This document shows, one piece after another, positions 29,901 through 39,761 of a DNA stretch of 64,000 nucleotides. Under the pieces are notes generated by a model. The model made no database searches. It was not told the origin of the DNA and saw only the letters and a program-made list of their open reading frames with translations. This stretch comes from Tubiluchus corallicola (Eukaryota > Priapulida > Priapulimorpha > Priapulimorphida > Tubiluchidae). The position numbers and the translations under genes were made by a program. Location: assembly GCA_030141605.1 (NCBI GenBank), contig JAQGDQ010002410.1, positions 1 to 64,000 of the forward strand, in the 5' to 3' direction. Within the stretch, counting starts at the first letter, position 1. Each line of letters starts with the position of its first letter.

Positions 29901-31052
29901 ATGAAAACAACATTCACCAAATATTTCAAAGGCGACCAAGTCATATGGATCATCATATTTCTGTTGTCCTTATTTTCTCTATTAGCAGTATATAGTTCCA
30001 CAGGTATTCTTGCTTATAAAAACCACCAAGGCAATACATTCTACTACCTTGGCAAGCATACGGTTTTGCTTCTGCTTGGCATTGCTTTTATTTGGGTAAT
30101 ACACCGCACCTCCTACCTTCTTTATCTAAAATTTGCCCACATACTATTATATATATCTATTGGGCTGCTAATACTTACCCTTGTTACAGGTACCAACTTA
30201 AACGAAGCCTCACGATGGCTTACTGTACCTCTCATTGGTTTCAGTATACAAACCTCGGAAATAGCCAAGCTCTCTATGATACTGTACATAGCTAGAGTAC
30301 TCTCTCGCAATCAATCCTCCATCAAAGCAAGAGAAAAAGCCTTTAAAGACATTCTTATTCATCTTATTATTGTTTGCGGATTAATATTCACTCAAAATTT
30401 ATCTACTGCTCTTATCCTATTCTTTACCTCTCTTACGGTAATGTATCTTGGCAGAATACCTGTAAGACATCTTGCCAGTGTAGTAGGATTAGGCTTGCTA
30501 TGTGCCATATCTCTTACTTTTGTAGGAACTCACCTTGGAATAGAGAGAGCGCAAACGTGGAAAAACCGTATAGAGGCTTATGTGGAAAAAGACGACTACT
30601 ATGGAAATAATTTTCAAACAGAACAAGCCAAAATAGCCGTAGCCTCAGGGAATATATTTTGGGGAAAGGGACCTGGCAATTCCGACCAAAAAAACTTCCT
30701 CCCGCACCCTTATTCTGACTTTATCTATGCAATTATTATAGAAGAATATGGAATTATTTTTGGAGGTGTTCTTATCCTCACTGCCTTTATGATACTACTT
30801 TACAGAGCCTTATTAATAGTGAAGAATGCTACTATGGCATTTCAGGCTTTTGTAACCATAGGGTTATCACTTAGCCTTGTTCTGCAAGCATTTATACACA
30901 TAGCAGTGAATGTAGGTATATTACCCGTAACAGGACAAACCTTGCCACTTGTAAGTATGGGAGGTAGTTCTATACTTATTACCTGTCTTAATTTAGGAGT
31001 GTTGCTAAGTGTAACAAGAAAGATAGAAAAAACAAGAAAAACTAAAAATTAA
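29901..31052 (+). CDS. ftsW: Septal peptidoglycan polymerase FtsW (SEDS family)
   Basis: 383 residues, about ten membrane spans. YSSTGILAYK near the start, EASRWLTVPLIGFSIQTSEIAKLSMILYIAR, and the C-terminal GILPVTGQTLPLVSMGGSSIL are SEDS signatures. It polymerises glycan strands with FtsI. It is the last gene of the cluster here: murG and murC, usually next, are absent and the next gene is on the opposite strand. Confidence 0.96.
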   Translation: MKTTFTKYFKGDQVIWIIIFLLSLFSLLAVYSSTGILAYKNHQGNTFYYLGKHTVLLLLGIAFIWVIHRTSYLLYLKFAHILLYISIGLLILTLVTGTNLNEASRWLTVPLIGFSIQTSEIAKLSMILYIARVLSRNQSSIKAREKAFKDILIHLIIVCGLIFTQNLSTALILFFTSLTVMYLGRIPVRHLASVVGLGLLCAISLTFVGTHLGIERAQTWKNRIEAYVEKDDYYGNNFQTEQAKIAVASGNIFWGKGPGNSDQKNFLPHPYSDFIYAIIIEEYGIIFGGVLILTAFMILLYRALLIVKNATMAFQAFVTIGLSLSLVLQAFIHIAVNVGILPVTGQTLPLVSMGGSSILITCLNLGVLLSVTRKIEKTRKTKN

Positions 31053-31079
31053 AATTATCCCTACAAAAATACTGCTGTT

Positions 31080-31502
31080 CTAAATAAAATTTCCTTTTCG
31101 CTCCAAATAAGATTGTAAAATTACTGTAGCACTCACTTCATCTACCAAAGCCTTGTTCCGTCTTTTCTTTTTCTTTAAGCCACTATCTATCATAGAGCGA
31201 AATGCTATTTTGGAGGTGAAACGCTCATCTACGAAAACAATCTCTACGGACAGAAATTTCTTGCGTAATTCATCTGCTAAAAGCTCAATATTTTTCGCTA
31301 TCTCTTCATATTCGCCACTTAGTTTTTTGGGCATTCCTATCACAAAACACTCCACCTTCTCACGTTGCAAGTATTTCTCCAAAAAACTCATCAACTCTAC
31401 ACTACTTACAGTAGTCAATCCATTAGCTATTATTTGTAATTCATCTGTTACAGCTAAACCCGTCCGCTTCAGACCAAAATCTATCGCCAATACCCTTGCC
31501 AT
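31080..31502 (-). CDS. ruvX: Putative pre-16S rRNA nuclease (RuvX/YqgF)
   Basis: 140 residues, RNase H-like fold: AIDFGLKRTGLAVTD at the start, VIGMPKKLSG, FVDERFTSKIA and a DEVSATVILQSYLE end supplying the acidic residues. The family trims the 5' end of 16S rRNA. It starts 2 bp after the hemL stop, so they share a transcript. Confidence 0.92.
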   Translation of the reverse strand: MARVLAIDFGLKRTGLAVTDELQIIANGLTTVSSVELMSFLEKYLQREKVECFVIGMPKKLSGEYEEIAKNIELLADELRKKFLSVEIVFVDERFTSKIAFRSMIDSGLKKKKRRNKALVDEVSATVILQSYLERKGNFI

Positions 31503-31504
31503 AT

Positions 31505-32791
31505 CTATAATATTTCAGCACTTTTTTCAACTGCTTTTAGAGTTTTCTCTATCTGCGAATTGTCCAACGAATGGGAAACGAACCACGACTCAAAAGGAGA
31601 TGGAGGCAGATAAACCCCATTTTCCAACATACTATGATAAAATTTAGCAAAACGCTTTTTATCAGTGTTTTTTGCAGAAGAAAAATCTACCACTTCCTTA
31701 TCGTTAGTAAAAAAAACACTCATCATAGACCCTACATTATTGATAACAACTTCTATATGGTGTTTCTCAAAAACTTCTTTTATTCTATTTGCTAAATTAT
31801 TAGTCTTATCCTCCAAACTTTCATAAATATGCGAATGCTCATTTAAAATATTCAACATTGCATATCCACTTGTCATAGCAACAGGATTGCCAGACAAAGT
31901 CCCCGCTTGATAAACCTCACCCATAGGAGATACATAATCCATAATTTCTTTTCGCGAAACATATGCACCCACAGGCATACCACCCCCTACTATTTTTCCA
32001 AAGGTTGCAATATCTGCCATTACATTAAAATATTCTTGTGCCCCTCCACGAGCCAAACGAAATCCTGTCATTACCTCATCAAAAATAAGTAGTATATTAT
32101 GCTCATCGCACAACTTACGTAATTTTTGCAGAAAATTATCTTTTGGAAGCACACAACCCATATTACCAGCCACTGGCTCTATGATAATAGCTGCTACTTG
32201 CTCTTTATTCTCATTCACCAGCTTTTCTACACTATCTATGTCATTATACACTGCAACGAGAGTATCATTTGCCACGTTCGATGGAACTCCTTTACTATCA
32301 GGCACTCCAAAAGTAGTAGCACCACTTCCCGCCTTAATGAGAAAGGGGTCTGCGTGTCCATGATAACAACCTTCAAACTTGATAATTTTCCCCCTCCCTG
32401 TATATCCCCTAGCCAAACGAATAGCACTCATACACGCCTCCGTCCCTGAGTTTACCATACGCACCTGCTCCATCGCAGGCACCATCTCCACCATTAGTTT
32501 CGCTACATCTGTTTCCAATTCTGTAGGAGCCCCAAACGAAATAGCCTCTTCTACTTTTTCTTGTATTGCCTTTACAATATCAGGATATGAATGCCCTAAA
32601 ATCATAGGTCCCCAAGATGCCACATAATCTAAATAATCATTGTCATCTACATCAGTAAGCACACTACCTTTGGCTTTTTTGAAAAAAATAGGGTTGCCAC
32701 CTACTGACTTAAAAGCTCTCACAGGAGAATTTACCCCCCCTGCAATAAACCCTTGAGCTTCCTTAAATAAAGATTTGCTTTTTTCGTACAT
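31505..32791 (-). CDS. hemL: Glutamate-1-semialdehyde 2,1-aminomutase
   Basis: 428 residues. Class-III aminotransferase with GGVNSPVRAFK, EGCYHGHADPFLIKAGSGATTFGVPDS, FDEVMTGFRLA and the PLP lysine in FGKIVGGGMPVGAYV. It makes 5-aminolevulinate by the C5 heme/corrin pathway. No other heme gene is adjacent. Confidence 0.97.
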   Translation of the reverse strand: MYEKSKSLFKEAQGFIAGGVNSPVRAFKSVGGNPIFFKKAKGSVLTDVDDNDYLDYVASWGPMILGHSYPDIVKAIQEKVEEAISFGAPTELETDVAKLMVEMVPAMEQVRMVNSGTEACMSAIRLARGYTGRGKIIKFEGCYHGHADPFLIKAGSGATTFGVPDSKGVPSNVANDTLVAVYNDIDSVEKLVNENKEQVAAIIIEPVAGNMGCVLPKDNFLQKLRKLCDEHNILLIFDEVMTGFRLARGGAQEYFNVMADIATFGKIVGGGMPVGAYVSRKEIMDYVSPMGEVYQAGTLSGNPVAMTSGYAMLNILNEHSHIYESLEDKTNNLANRIKEVFEKHHIEVVINNVGSMMSVFFTNDKEVVDFSSAKNTDKKRFAKFYHSMLENGVYLPPSPFESWFVSHSLDNSQIEKTLKAVEKSAEIL

Positions 32792-33128
32792 AAATTCTTC
32801 TTTTAAACTACAAACTTAAAAATAATATTAAAAACTACCGTGAAATTTAACATATCTATTAAGACACAAGCATTCCCCTATCTCTAAAAAAACAATAAAA
32901 CAAACATATAATAAGATAGTTGCATACAATTTTATACTAAGCCAAAATACTTGCAAGCCATTGTGTCGAGTTTTACACATCTTGCAACAAAAAAACAACA
33001 ACTGCCAAGGAATGCTAAGGTAACGTAAAGTAAAAAACAAATGCCATATTATTTTGTTATCAGCTTGGTAAAGCTACATATTCATTGTCTATAATTAACT
33101 TACTTCAACATTCTACTTAAAAAAACAC

Positions 33129-33136
33129 TACCTTTG
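33129..33136 (+). promoter_or_regulatory. Putative typA promoter (-7 element)
   Basis: TACCTTTG, the Bacteroidota -7 form, lies 63 bp before the typA ATG. I do not see a convincing TTG at the right distance. The surrounding 32792-33199 gap holds no other feature I can support. Confidence 0.5.
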
Positions 33137-33199
33137 TATTCTATTTAACCTTATTACATAAGATACAAAGTAACATATACAGATAATACACAAGATAAC

Positions 33200-35002
33200 A
33201 TGCAAGATATTAGAAATGTAGCTATTATTGCTCACGTAGATCACGGTAAGACAACACTGGTAGACAAAATATTGCACCAAGTAAGGTTGTTTAGAAGTAA
33301 TCAAAAGGTGAACGAATTAATATTAGATAATAATGACTTGGAGCGGGAGCGTGGTATTACTATACTTTCCAAAAATGTGTCGGTACGTTATAAAGATGTG
33401 AAAATAAACATCATAGACACTCCGGGACACTCTGACTTTGGGGGCGAAGTAGAACGTGTGCTAAATATGGCTGATGGTGTTTTGTTGCTGGTAGATGCTT
33501 TTGAGGGACCTATGCCTCAAACACGTTTCGTACTGCAAAAAGCAATAGAGCTAGGCTTGAAGCCTATAGTAGTGGTGAACAAGGTGGATAAGCCTAACTG
33601 CACACCTGAAGAGGCACAAGAAGCTGTTTTTGATTTGATGTTCAACTTGGGAGCTACGGAAGAACAATTAGATTTTCCTACGGCCTATGGTTCTTCCAAA
33701 GATGGTTGGATGTCGGACGATTGGAAGAAGCCTACGCAGGATGTAAGCTACTTGCTGGATTTAATATTAGAGCATGTGCCTCGTTTCAAATATGAAGAAG
33801 GAACTACACAACTGCAAATTACCTCTTTGGATTACTCTTCGTTTGTAGGGCGTATTGCTGTGGGACGTCTGTCTCGTGGAACTCTTACTTGGGGTGATAA
33901 TGTGTCGCTAGTGAAACGTGATGGTACAGTTATAAAATCTAAGGTAAAAGAACTGTATGTATTCGAAGGGTTGGGAAAAGAGAAAATGAAAAAGACTATA
34001 AGTGCAGGAGAAATATGTGCTGTATTGGGTATAGAGGGATTTGATATTGGTGATACTATTGCTGACTATGAAAATCCCGAACAAATAGCTCCTATTAAGA
34101 TAGATGAGCCTACTATGAGTATGCTTTTCACGGTAAATAATTCTCCGTTTTTTGGCAAGGACGGTAAATTTGTTACCTCCCGTCATTTAAGGGAACGACT
34201 GTATAAGGAAATGGAAAAGAATCTTGCTTTACGGATAGAGGAAACGAGTTCGGCCGATTCTTTCAACGTATTCGGACGAGGCATTTTGCATCTTTCCATT
34301 TTGGTGGAAACTATGCGTAGAGAAGGGTACGAGTTCCAACTGGGGCAACCACAGGTAGTTGTTAAAGAAATAGATGGTGTAAAATCAGAACCCATAGAAA
34401 TACTTACGGTGCTTGTGCCAGAGGAATTTTCGGGCAAGGTGATTGAGATTGTTACTCGGTGCAAGGGCAATATGACGAGTATGAACCCTAAGGGTGATAG
34501 GTATAACGTAGAGTTTGAAATTCCATCGCGAGGTTTGATAGGATTAAGCACATCCTTGATAACAGCTACCGAAGGGCAGGCTATTGTTGCTCAAAGGTTG
34601 AAGGGCTACGAACCTTGGCGAGGTGAAATGGAAAGGGAACGCAATGGAGCTTTGATTGCTATGGAAACGGGAGTATCAGTAGCTTACTCTTTAGATAAGT
34701 TGCAAGATAGAGGAGCATTTTTTATAGCTGCAGGCGAAGAGGTATACGAAGGACAGGTTATAGGGCAACATATTAGGCAAGAAGATTTGGTGGTGAACGT
34801 TACTAAAACGAAAAAACTTACTAATATGCGCTCTGCAGGTGCCGATGACAAGGCTGTGCTTGCTCCTCCTGTAAAATATTCGTTAGAACAATCTATGGAA
34901 AACGTGCGAGCCGATGAGTATATTGAGATAACACCTAAACATATTCGTATGCGAAAGATTCTTTTAACAGAGAACGAAAGAAAACGAGCAGGTAATAAGT
35001 AA
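33200..35002 (+). CDS. typA: Ribosome-associated GTPase TypA/BipA
   Basis: 600 residues. G1 [19 protein letters not shown] switch I, G3 [12 protein letters not shown]4 NKVDKP, then EF-G-like domains and the TypA-specific C-terminus ([50 protein letters not shown]). It acts on ribosomes during stress and 50S assembly. The coding strand is G-rich compared with neighbouring + strand genes, possibly reflecting expression or past inversion. Confidence 0.97.
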   Translation: MQDIRNVAIIAHVDHGKTTLVDKILHQVRLFRSNQKVNELILDNNDLERERGITILSKNVSVRYKDVKINIIDTPGHSDFGGEVERVLNMADGVLLLVDAFEGPMPQTRFVLQKAIELGLKPIVVVNKVDKPNCTPEEAQEAVFDLMFNLGATEEQLDFPTAYGSSKDGWMSDDWKKPTQDVSYLLDLILEHVPRFKYEEGTTQLQITSLDYSSFVGRIAVGRLSRGTLTWGDNVSLVKRDGTVIKSKVKELYVFEGLGKEKMKKTISAGEICAVLGIEGFDIGDTIADYENPEQIAPIKIDEPTMSMLFTVNNSPFFGKDGKFVTSRHLRERLYKEMEKNLALRIEETSSADSFNVFGRGILHLSILVETMRREGYEFQLGQPQVVVKEIDGVKSEPIEILTVLVPEEFSGKVIEIVTRCKGNMTSMNPKGDRYNVEFEIPSRGLIGLSTSLITATEGQAIVAQRLKGYEPWRGEMERERNGALIAMETGVSVAYSLDKLQDRGAFFIAAGEEVYEGQVIGQHIRQEDLVVNVTKTKKLTNMRSAGADDKAVLAPPVKYSLEQSMENVRADEYIEITPKHIRMRKILLTENERKRAGNK

Positions 35003-35037
35003 AGAAAATGACTACTTATTTAATTCTGTATCTTCGT

Positions 35038-35065
35038 TTTTAGTTTTTGATATCAAAAACTAAAA
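35038..35065. terminator. Palindrome between convergent typA and xerD
   Basis: Perfect 28-bp palindrome (14-bp arms, TTTTAGTTTTTGAT and its complement), 35 bp after the typA stop and 53 bp before the xerD stop. AT-rich with T/A flanks, so a bidirectional terminator is plausible. A weak copy of the dispersed repeat (AATGTATTTTCAATA) follows at about 35077-35091. Confidence 0.5.
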
Positions 35066-35118
35066 TACATAAAGTAATGTATTTTCAATAATAGAAAAAC
35101 AAACGAAAGGCGAATAGA

Positions 35119-36033
35119 TTACATCTTCTGGCTTTTTGCCCGTGGATGAAATTGCTGTATGGCACTTCGCAGATAGCTCATATCAAGATGGGTATATATT
35201 TCAGTAGTAGTGATAGATTCGTGTCCTAACATTTCTTGTACTACACGCAAATCAGCACCACCATCTACTAAATGTGAGGCAAAAGAATGGCGAAAAGTAT
35301 GCGGACTAATACTTTTTTGTACTCCTGCCTTTTGGCTTAGTTTTTTTACTATAATAAATATCATTACACGTGTAAGCCGCTTGCCCCTGCGGTTAAGAAA
35401 AACTATATTTTCAGACGATTTGTCTATGTTCAGGTGGTTTCTATAAGAGTTGGTATAAGTATTTATTTCGTTGATAGCTTTTTTCCCTATTGGCACCATC
35501 CGTTCTTTGTTGCCCTTGCCTAACACTTTTATAAACTCCTCGTCAAAAAACAGGTCCGTCAACTTCAGATTAATAAGTTCCGACACTCGTAAGCCACAAC
35601 TATATAATGTTTCGATAATGGCACGATTACGATGTCCTTCTGGCTGACTAAGGTCTATGCTATTAATAAGAAGGTCTATATCTTGTATGGAGAGTACGTC
35701 AGGTAGTTGTCTCCCTATTCTGGGCAAATCTAGAAGATGTGCAGGGCTATCCTTTATCTTATCTTCTATAAGTAGATATTTGTAAAATGCTCTAATACCT
35801 GAAATGATACGAGCCTGACTTTTAGGATTAATACTAAATGTGTGTAAATATTCTATAAATTTTCGCAATATTTCAGGAGTTATTTGCGTAGGCAAAAAAC
35901 TGCTACAATGTGTTTCTATATAATACTGCAATTTACGTATATCCCTCAAATAGGCTTGTACAGAGTGGTCGGACAACGAACGTTCTAACTTTAAATACAG
36001 TTCAAATTCTTTTATTTCGTCTTCCCAGGTCAT
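35119..36033 (-). CDS. xerD: Tyrosine recombinase XerD
   Basis: 304 residues. N-terminal SAM-like core-binding domain (1-95), then the catalytic domain: Arg in LYSCGLRVSEL, Lys in VLGKGNKERMVP, HTFRHSFASHLVDGGADLRVVQEMLGHESITTTEIYTHL giving HxxR, the second His and the nucleophile Tyr. The full motif set and the length fit XerC/D, which resolves chromosome dimers at dif; XerD is the better match but XerC cannot be excluded. It diverges from tgt by 80 bp. Confidence 0.88.
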   Translation of the reverse strand: MTWEDEIKEFELYLKLERSLSDHSVQAYLRDIRKLQYYIETHCSSFLPTQITPEILRKFIEYLHTFSINPKSQARIISGIRAFYKYLLIEDKIKDSPAHLLDLPRIGRQLPDVLSIQDIDLLINSIDLSQPEGHRNRAIIETLYSCGLRVSELINLKLTDLFFDEEFIKVLGKGNKERMVPIGKKAINEINTYTNSYRNHLNIDKSSENIVFLNRRGKRLTRVMIFIIVKKLSQKAGVQKSISPHTFRHSFASHLVDGGADLRVVQEMLGHESITTTEIYTHLDMSYLRSAIQQFHPRAKSQKM

Positions 36034-36113
36034 ATAACAAAGTTAATGATGTTTTTCATTCTGTTAAATGTTTTTTACTTTTATCGCAAAAAATTTATTT
36101 ATACAACATACAT

Positions 36114-37244
36114 ATGAATTTCACATTGCATCATACAAGTACAGACAGTCAAGCCCGAGCAGGAACACTTACCACTGCACACGGAGAAATACAGACTCCT
36201 ATATTTATGCCCGTTGGCACAGTAGGTAGTGTAAAGGGAGTACAAATGAGAGATTTGACTGACGATACCAAGGCACAGATTATCTTAGGCAACACTTACC
36301 ATCTTTACCTACGCCCGCAGGTGGATGTATTACAGAAGGCAGGAGGCTTACATAGGTTTATTTCTTGGAACAAGCCTATACTAACTGATAGTGGAGGATT
36401 TCAGGTATTTTCCCTCTCTCAAATAAGAAAAATCAAAGAAGAGGGTGTAGAAATACGGTCGCATATAGATGGGAGCAAACATTTTTTCACCCCTGAAAAT
36501 GTAGTAGACACACAACGTAAGATAGGAGCAGATATTACAATGGCATTTGATGAATGCACTCCGGGAAATGCTGACTATAAATACGCCAAACAGTCGATGG
36601 AACTAACCCACAGATGGCTAAAAAGAGGAGTGCAACGCTTTAAAGAAACAAAAGGACTATATGGTTATGAGCAAACTTTTTTTCCAATAGTGCAAGGATG
36701 CATATATAAAGATTTACGAAAACAATCAGCAGAATTTATTGCTAGCCAAGAATGCGATGGTAACGCCATAGGCGGATTGTCAGTAGGCGAACCTGCTGAA
36801 AAAATGTATGAGATGACAGAGGTAGTGAATAGTATCCTGCCCAAGAACAAACCCCGCTATTTAATGGGAGTAGGCACTCCTGAAAATATTTTAGAGTGTA
36901 TTGCTTTGGGGGTAGATATGTTTGACTGCGTAATACCTACCCGTAACGGACGCAATGGTATGCTTTTCACAAGTAGAGGTATTATCAATATTAAAAATAA
37001 AAAGTGGGGATGCGATTTCTCGCCAATTGATGAAGTAGGAACTTCCTATGTAGACACCACTTATACTAAGGCTTATTTACATCATTTGTTTAAGGCAAAT
37101 GAACTACTAGCCTTGCAAATAGCCACCCTACACAACCTTGCCTTTTATTTGTGGTTGGTTGCAGAAGCAAGAAAGCACATACTGACTAACAATTTTCATA
37201 TTTGGAAACCTGAGATGGTAAGGAATATAACACAAAGACTATAA
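36114..37244 (+). CDS. tgt: Queuine tRNA-guanosine(34) transglycosylase
   Basis: 376 residues from ATG 36114; the frame is open upstream but that part is antisense to xerD. ARAGTLTTAHGEIQTPIFMPVGT, SDSGGFQVFSL-type DSGGFQVFSL, the nucleophile-bearing MGVGTPENILECIALGVDMFDCVIPTRNGRNG are Tgt signatures. It swaps preQ1 into tRNA. The zinc-binding Cys pattern usual near the C-terminus is reduced here (CDF then no CxxC), which may be a natural variant. queA at 50534 supplies the next step. Confidence 0.95.
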   Translation: MNFTLHHTSTDSQARAGTLTTAHGEIQTPIFMPVGTVGSVKGVQMRDLTDDTKAQIILGNTYHLYLRPQVDVLQKAGGLHRFISWNKPILTDSGGFQVFSLSQIRKIKEEGVEIRSHIDGSKHFFTPENVVDTQRKIGADITMAFDECTPGNADYKYAKQSMELTHRWLKRGVQRFKETKGLYGYEQTFFPIVQGCIYKDLRKQSAEFIASQECDGNAIGGLSVGEPAEKMYEMTEVVNSILPKNKPRYLMGVGTPENILECIALGVDMFDCVIPTRNGRNGMLFTSRGIINIKNKKWGCDFSPIDEVGTSYVDTTYTKAYLHHLFKANELLALQIATLHNLAFYLWLVAEARKHILTNNFHIWKPEMVRNITQRL

Positions 37245-37325
37245 GATATTAAACTCTTTGAAATATGATTGCCTTCCGTTTTTACGAGAAACAAAATTTA
37301 GACAAACATAGATAAACAATTTATA

Positions 37326-37333
37326 TATCTTTG
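37326..37333 (+). promoter_or_regulatory. Putative promoter of the remnant adaptor gene
   Basis: TATCTTTG matches the -7 element TAnnTTTG, 91 bp before the ATG at 37424. No clear -33 element. Confidence 0.35.
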
Positions 37334-37423
37334 ACACAACATTGGGTTCTGCCTTCTAAATATCAGATTAAATAATTACTTACTCTAAATAAGTAAAGAA
37401 ACAAATAAGATATTAATAATACA

Positions 37424-38266
37424 ATGACTGAAAGGAAAGAACAACCAGAAATAGAACTTCGCTCAGAAGAAATACAAGACATATTAGGCAAAACACCCCA
37501 TTGGCTAATACGTAAAGGCTCGCAGGTTATTCTGTGCATACTTGTATTGCTATTAGTACTTAGTTATGTGTTGAAATACCCTGATATTGTCAATTCTCAA
37601 GTTACCATTACCACCACTACACCTCCTGCTCCTGTTATTACTTACACCACAGGAAAAATTGAACGTTTGTTAGTGCAAGACAACGAAATAGTAGCTCAAA
37701 ATCAGCCTCTTGCTATTATTGAAAATACTGCCAACTATGAGGATACAAGAGAATTACAAAATATTTTAGATACATTACATCATTTTATCAATACCCTTTA
37801 CACTCACGACGACGAAAACCTCAACGAGGACAATAGCTACTACCACCATTGTGATAACCACAATCATAATGACGAAGAGAATAGCATTTTGCAAATAGAG
37901 CTAAACCCTAATCCCAATCTTGGAGAAAACCAAACTTATTATACTAAGCTTCTGCAAGACTATGAGGAGTATCATCACTTTATATAACAGCAAGAACACT
38001 TGAAAAAAATAGAAAGCAAGAGAGACTCTTGCAAAAATATAAAGAACTTCTCCAACACAACAACCAAAACACCCACAAAAAAACAACACCCAACAAACAA
38101 AAACCACAAAAAACCACAAACCAAAAACCAAAAAAAAAACAAAAAAACAACCACAGAACTTCTTCAACAACATATGGAAGGCAGTGCAGAAGTAATAACT
38201 GAGGACTTGTGCTTTATACAGCACACTATAAACCCCCTCAAATACCTTCTCAAAGAAAAAATATAA
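37424..38266 (+). pseudogene. Decaying HlyD-family adaptor of a peptide/bacteriocin exporter
   Basis: The first 115 residues from ATG 37424 are a good N-terminus for Bacteroidota peptide-export HlyD proteins: EIQDILGKTPHWLIRKGSQVI, a membrane span, LKYPDIVNSQVTITTTTPPAP, and the lipoyl-like TGKIERLLVQDNEIVAQNQPLAIIENTANYED. Sequence then becomes His/Asp/Asn-rich and stops at 37987. In another frame soon after, coiled-coil-like ERLLQKYKELLQ appears, so the gene continues frameshifted, then dissolves into an A/C-only tract. Intact relatives have about 430 residues. No exporter gene is nearby. A relic of a lost second peptide-secretion locus is the best reading. Confidence 0.75.
38052..38155 (+). 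repeat. 104-nt tract containing only A and C
   Basis: From 38052 to 38155 the + strand has no G or T: irregular runs of A broken by C, CC and CAC. It lies inside the decaying adaptor gene. Extreme strand asymmetry of this length is unusual; slippage expansion within dead DNA is the simple explanation. Confidence 0.9.
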
Positions 38267-38434
38267 CTGCTCTCCTAATATAATGTAGAAAAAACCAAAA
38301 AAAGAGATGGATTTTGCTCAATTATTTATTATATTTAAGATATATTTCACTTTTTAATTTTACCCACTAATAAGTGAAACAACATTTTTATTAATAACAG
38401 AATCCAGCAATTTCAATCTTTATTGAATATAATT

Positions 38435-39727
38435 ATGAAAAAAACTAAGTTTATTTTATTGTTTCTATTTGTTACAAATATTGTGTTTTCACAGCAACAT
38501 AAAGTTGCTATTTTTAACCCCATAGGCGAAGTTGATGAAGGCATTAAGGTCTTAATTAGAGAGGAAATAGGAGAAGCAATGGTAAAATCTCCTGACTACA
38601 TAGTGTTAGAAAGAGCTTCCATAAATAAAATCATAGAAGAAGAAAAATTTCAACTATCAGGCAGTGTTGATGAAAATGAAATAAGTGAGATAGGAAAAAA
38701 GATGGGAGCAAATATTATTTGTATTTCTTCGGTCAGCCAAATAGGTAATAACTATTTTATCTCAGCTAAGTTGGTAGAAGTATCTACTTCAAAAGTAACC
38801 AGACATGTTAATCAAATGACAAAGAAGGGGATAGATGATATTTACAGTACTACCCATTCAATTGTAGACAAATTAATCCAAAATGAAGATGAAAATACGG
38901 ATGTGAGTGTAAATGCTTCTGAAATAGAAAATGAAGCAGAACAAATACAAAACGATAACGAAAGAATAGAAGAGGCTAAGAAAAACTTAGAAGAAGGAGT
39001 AGGCATAGAAGCAAAAAGAGAGCAATTAGAGAAAGATAAAGAAAGGTTGGATTACAAAGACAATACAAAAACAAATGAAGATAAGGTAGTTTCTCAATAC
39101 AATAATGAAAAAAAACAAAGCGATAACAAAGTTGCATTTGGACTTAAAGCTGGTTTAAATATTGCCCATTTTACAGAATCGAACGATATAGATGAAATAA
39201 AAACGACATCAAATGCTTTATTTGGAATTGCCTTGGAGATTCCTCTCACCAATCGTTTATTTCTTCAGCCCGAAATATTATTTTCTCCAAAAGGAGGTAA
39301 AGTAAAATATAGAGATGATGATGACGACGATGATGATGACGACGATGACGATATTATTTTCTATGATAATGATGAAAATAAAGATATACGGCTAAACTAT
39401 TTAGAAGTTCCTATTTCATTAAAATTTATACTTATTAATTCCAATATAAAAGTTTTTATCACTGGTGGATTTTACTACGCTACTTTCTTGAATGGCACAT
39501 ATAAAGTAGACGAAGGAGACAAAAATAGTTTAAAAAAAGAAGACATAGTTAACACATCAGATGTAGGACTTAACATAGGAGGAGGATTGGGTTTTGGACC
39601 ATTGAATTTTGAATATAGATATGGAATAGGTTTTTCAGAATTGGGGAAAAACAATGATTCTAATATAATCCCAGACATGGGTATAAAAAACAGAACATCA
39701 AGTTTTTCCTTAACTATCTTTTTTTAA
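38435..39727 (+). CDS. Secreted CsgG/LpoB-like domain fused to an outer-membrane beta-barrel
   Basis: 430 residues from ATG 38435 with a signal peptide (KFILLFLFVTNIVFSQ). Residues about 20-155 resemble CsgG/LpoB-type periplasmic domains: KVAIFNPIG, LIREEIGEAMVKSPDYIVLERASINKIIEEE, GKKMGANIICISSVSQIGNNYFISAKLVEVST. A charged coiled coil (about 165-225) follows, then a PorT/OmpW-like barrel (FGLKAGLNIAHFTES to SSFSLTIFF). A probable surface loop carries 13 consecutive Asp (codons 39314-39352). Function unknown; perhaps envelope assembly or wall-synthase activation. It is 34 bp upstream of a secreted LPP20-like protein. Confidence 0.7.
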   Translation: MKKTKFILLFLFVTNIVFSQQHKVAIFNPIGEVDEGIKVLIREEIGEAMVKSPDYIVLERASINKIIEEEKFQLSGSVDENEISEIGKKMGANIICISSVSQIGNNYFISAKLVEVSTSKVTRHVNQMTKKGIDDIYSTTHSIVDKLIQNEDENTDVSVNASEIENEAEQIQNDNERIEEAKKNLEEGVGIEAKREQLEKDKERLDYKDNTKTNEDKVVSQYNNEKKQSDNKVAFGLKAGLNIAHFTESNDIDEIKTTSNALFGIALEIPLTNRLFLQPEILFSPKGGKVKYRDDDDDDDDDDDDDIIFYDNDENKDIRLNYLEVPISLKFILINSNIKVFITGGFYYATFLNGTYKVDEGDKNSLKKEDIVNTSDVGLNIGGGLGFGPLNFEYRYGIGFSELGKNNDSNIIPDMGIKNRTSSFSLTIFF

Positions 39728-39761
39728 CAACCCTATGTAAAAAAGAAACTAAGCAAATGAT

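Noticed and set aside
32828-33040. 70-codon minus-strand frame between hemL and typA
   Set aside because: Composition is unlike a real protein (Cys/Phe-rich by chance), with no start context or recognisable domain.
35119-36033. XerD as the invertase for the 1-1380 repeat
   Set aside because: Its sequence and setting fit housekeeping chromosome-dimer resolution, and it is 34 kb away; nothing links it to the repeat.
35910-36113. N-terminal extension of tgt by 68 codons
   Set aside because: It is antisense to xerD coding sequence, and homology to Tgt begins at ATG 36114.
38000-38266. 88-codon Lys/Thr/Asn-rich frame
   Set aside because: It runs through the A/C-only tract and is part of the decaying adaptor gene; composition is low complexity.
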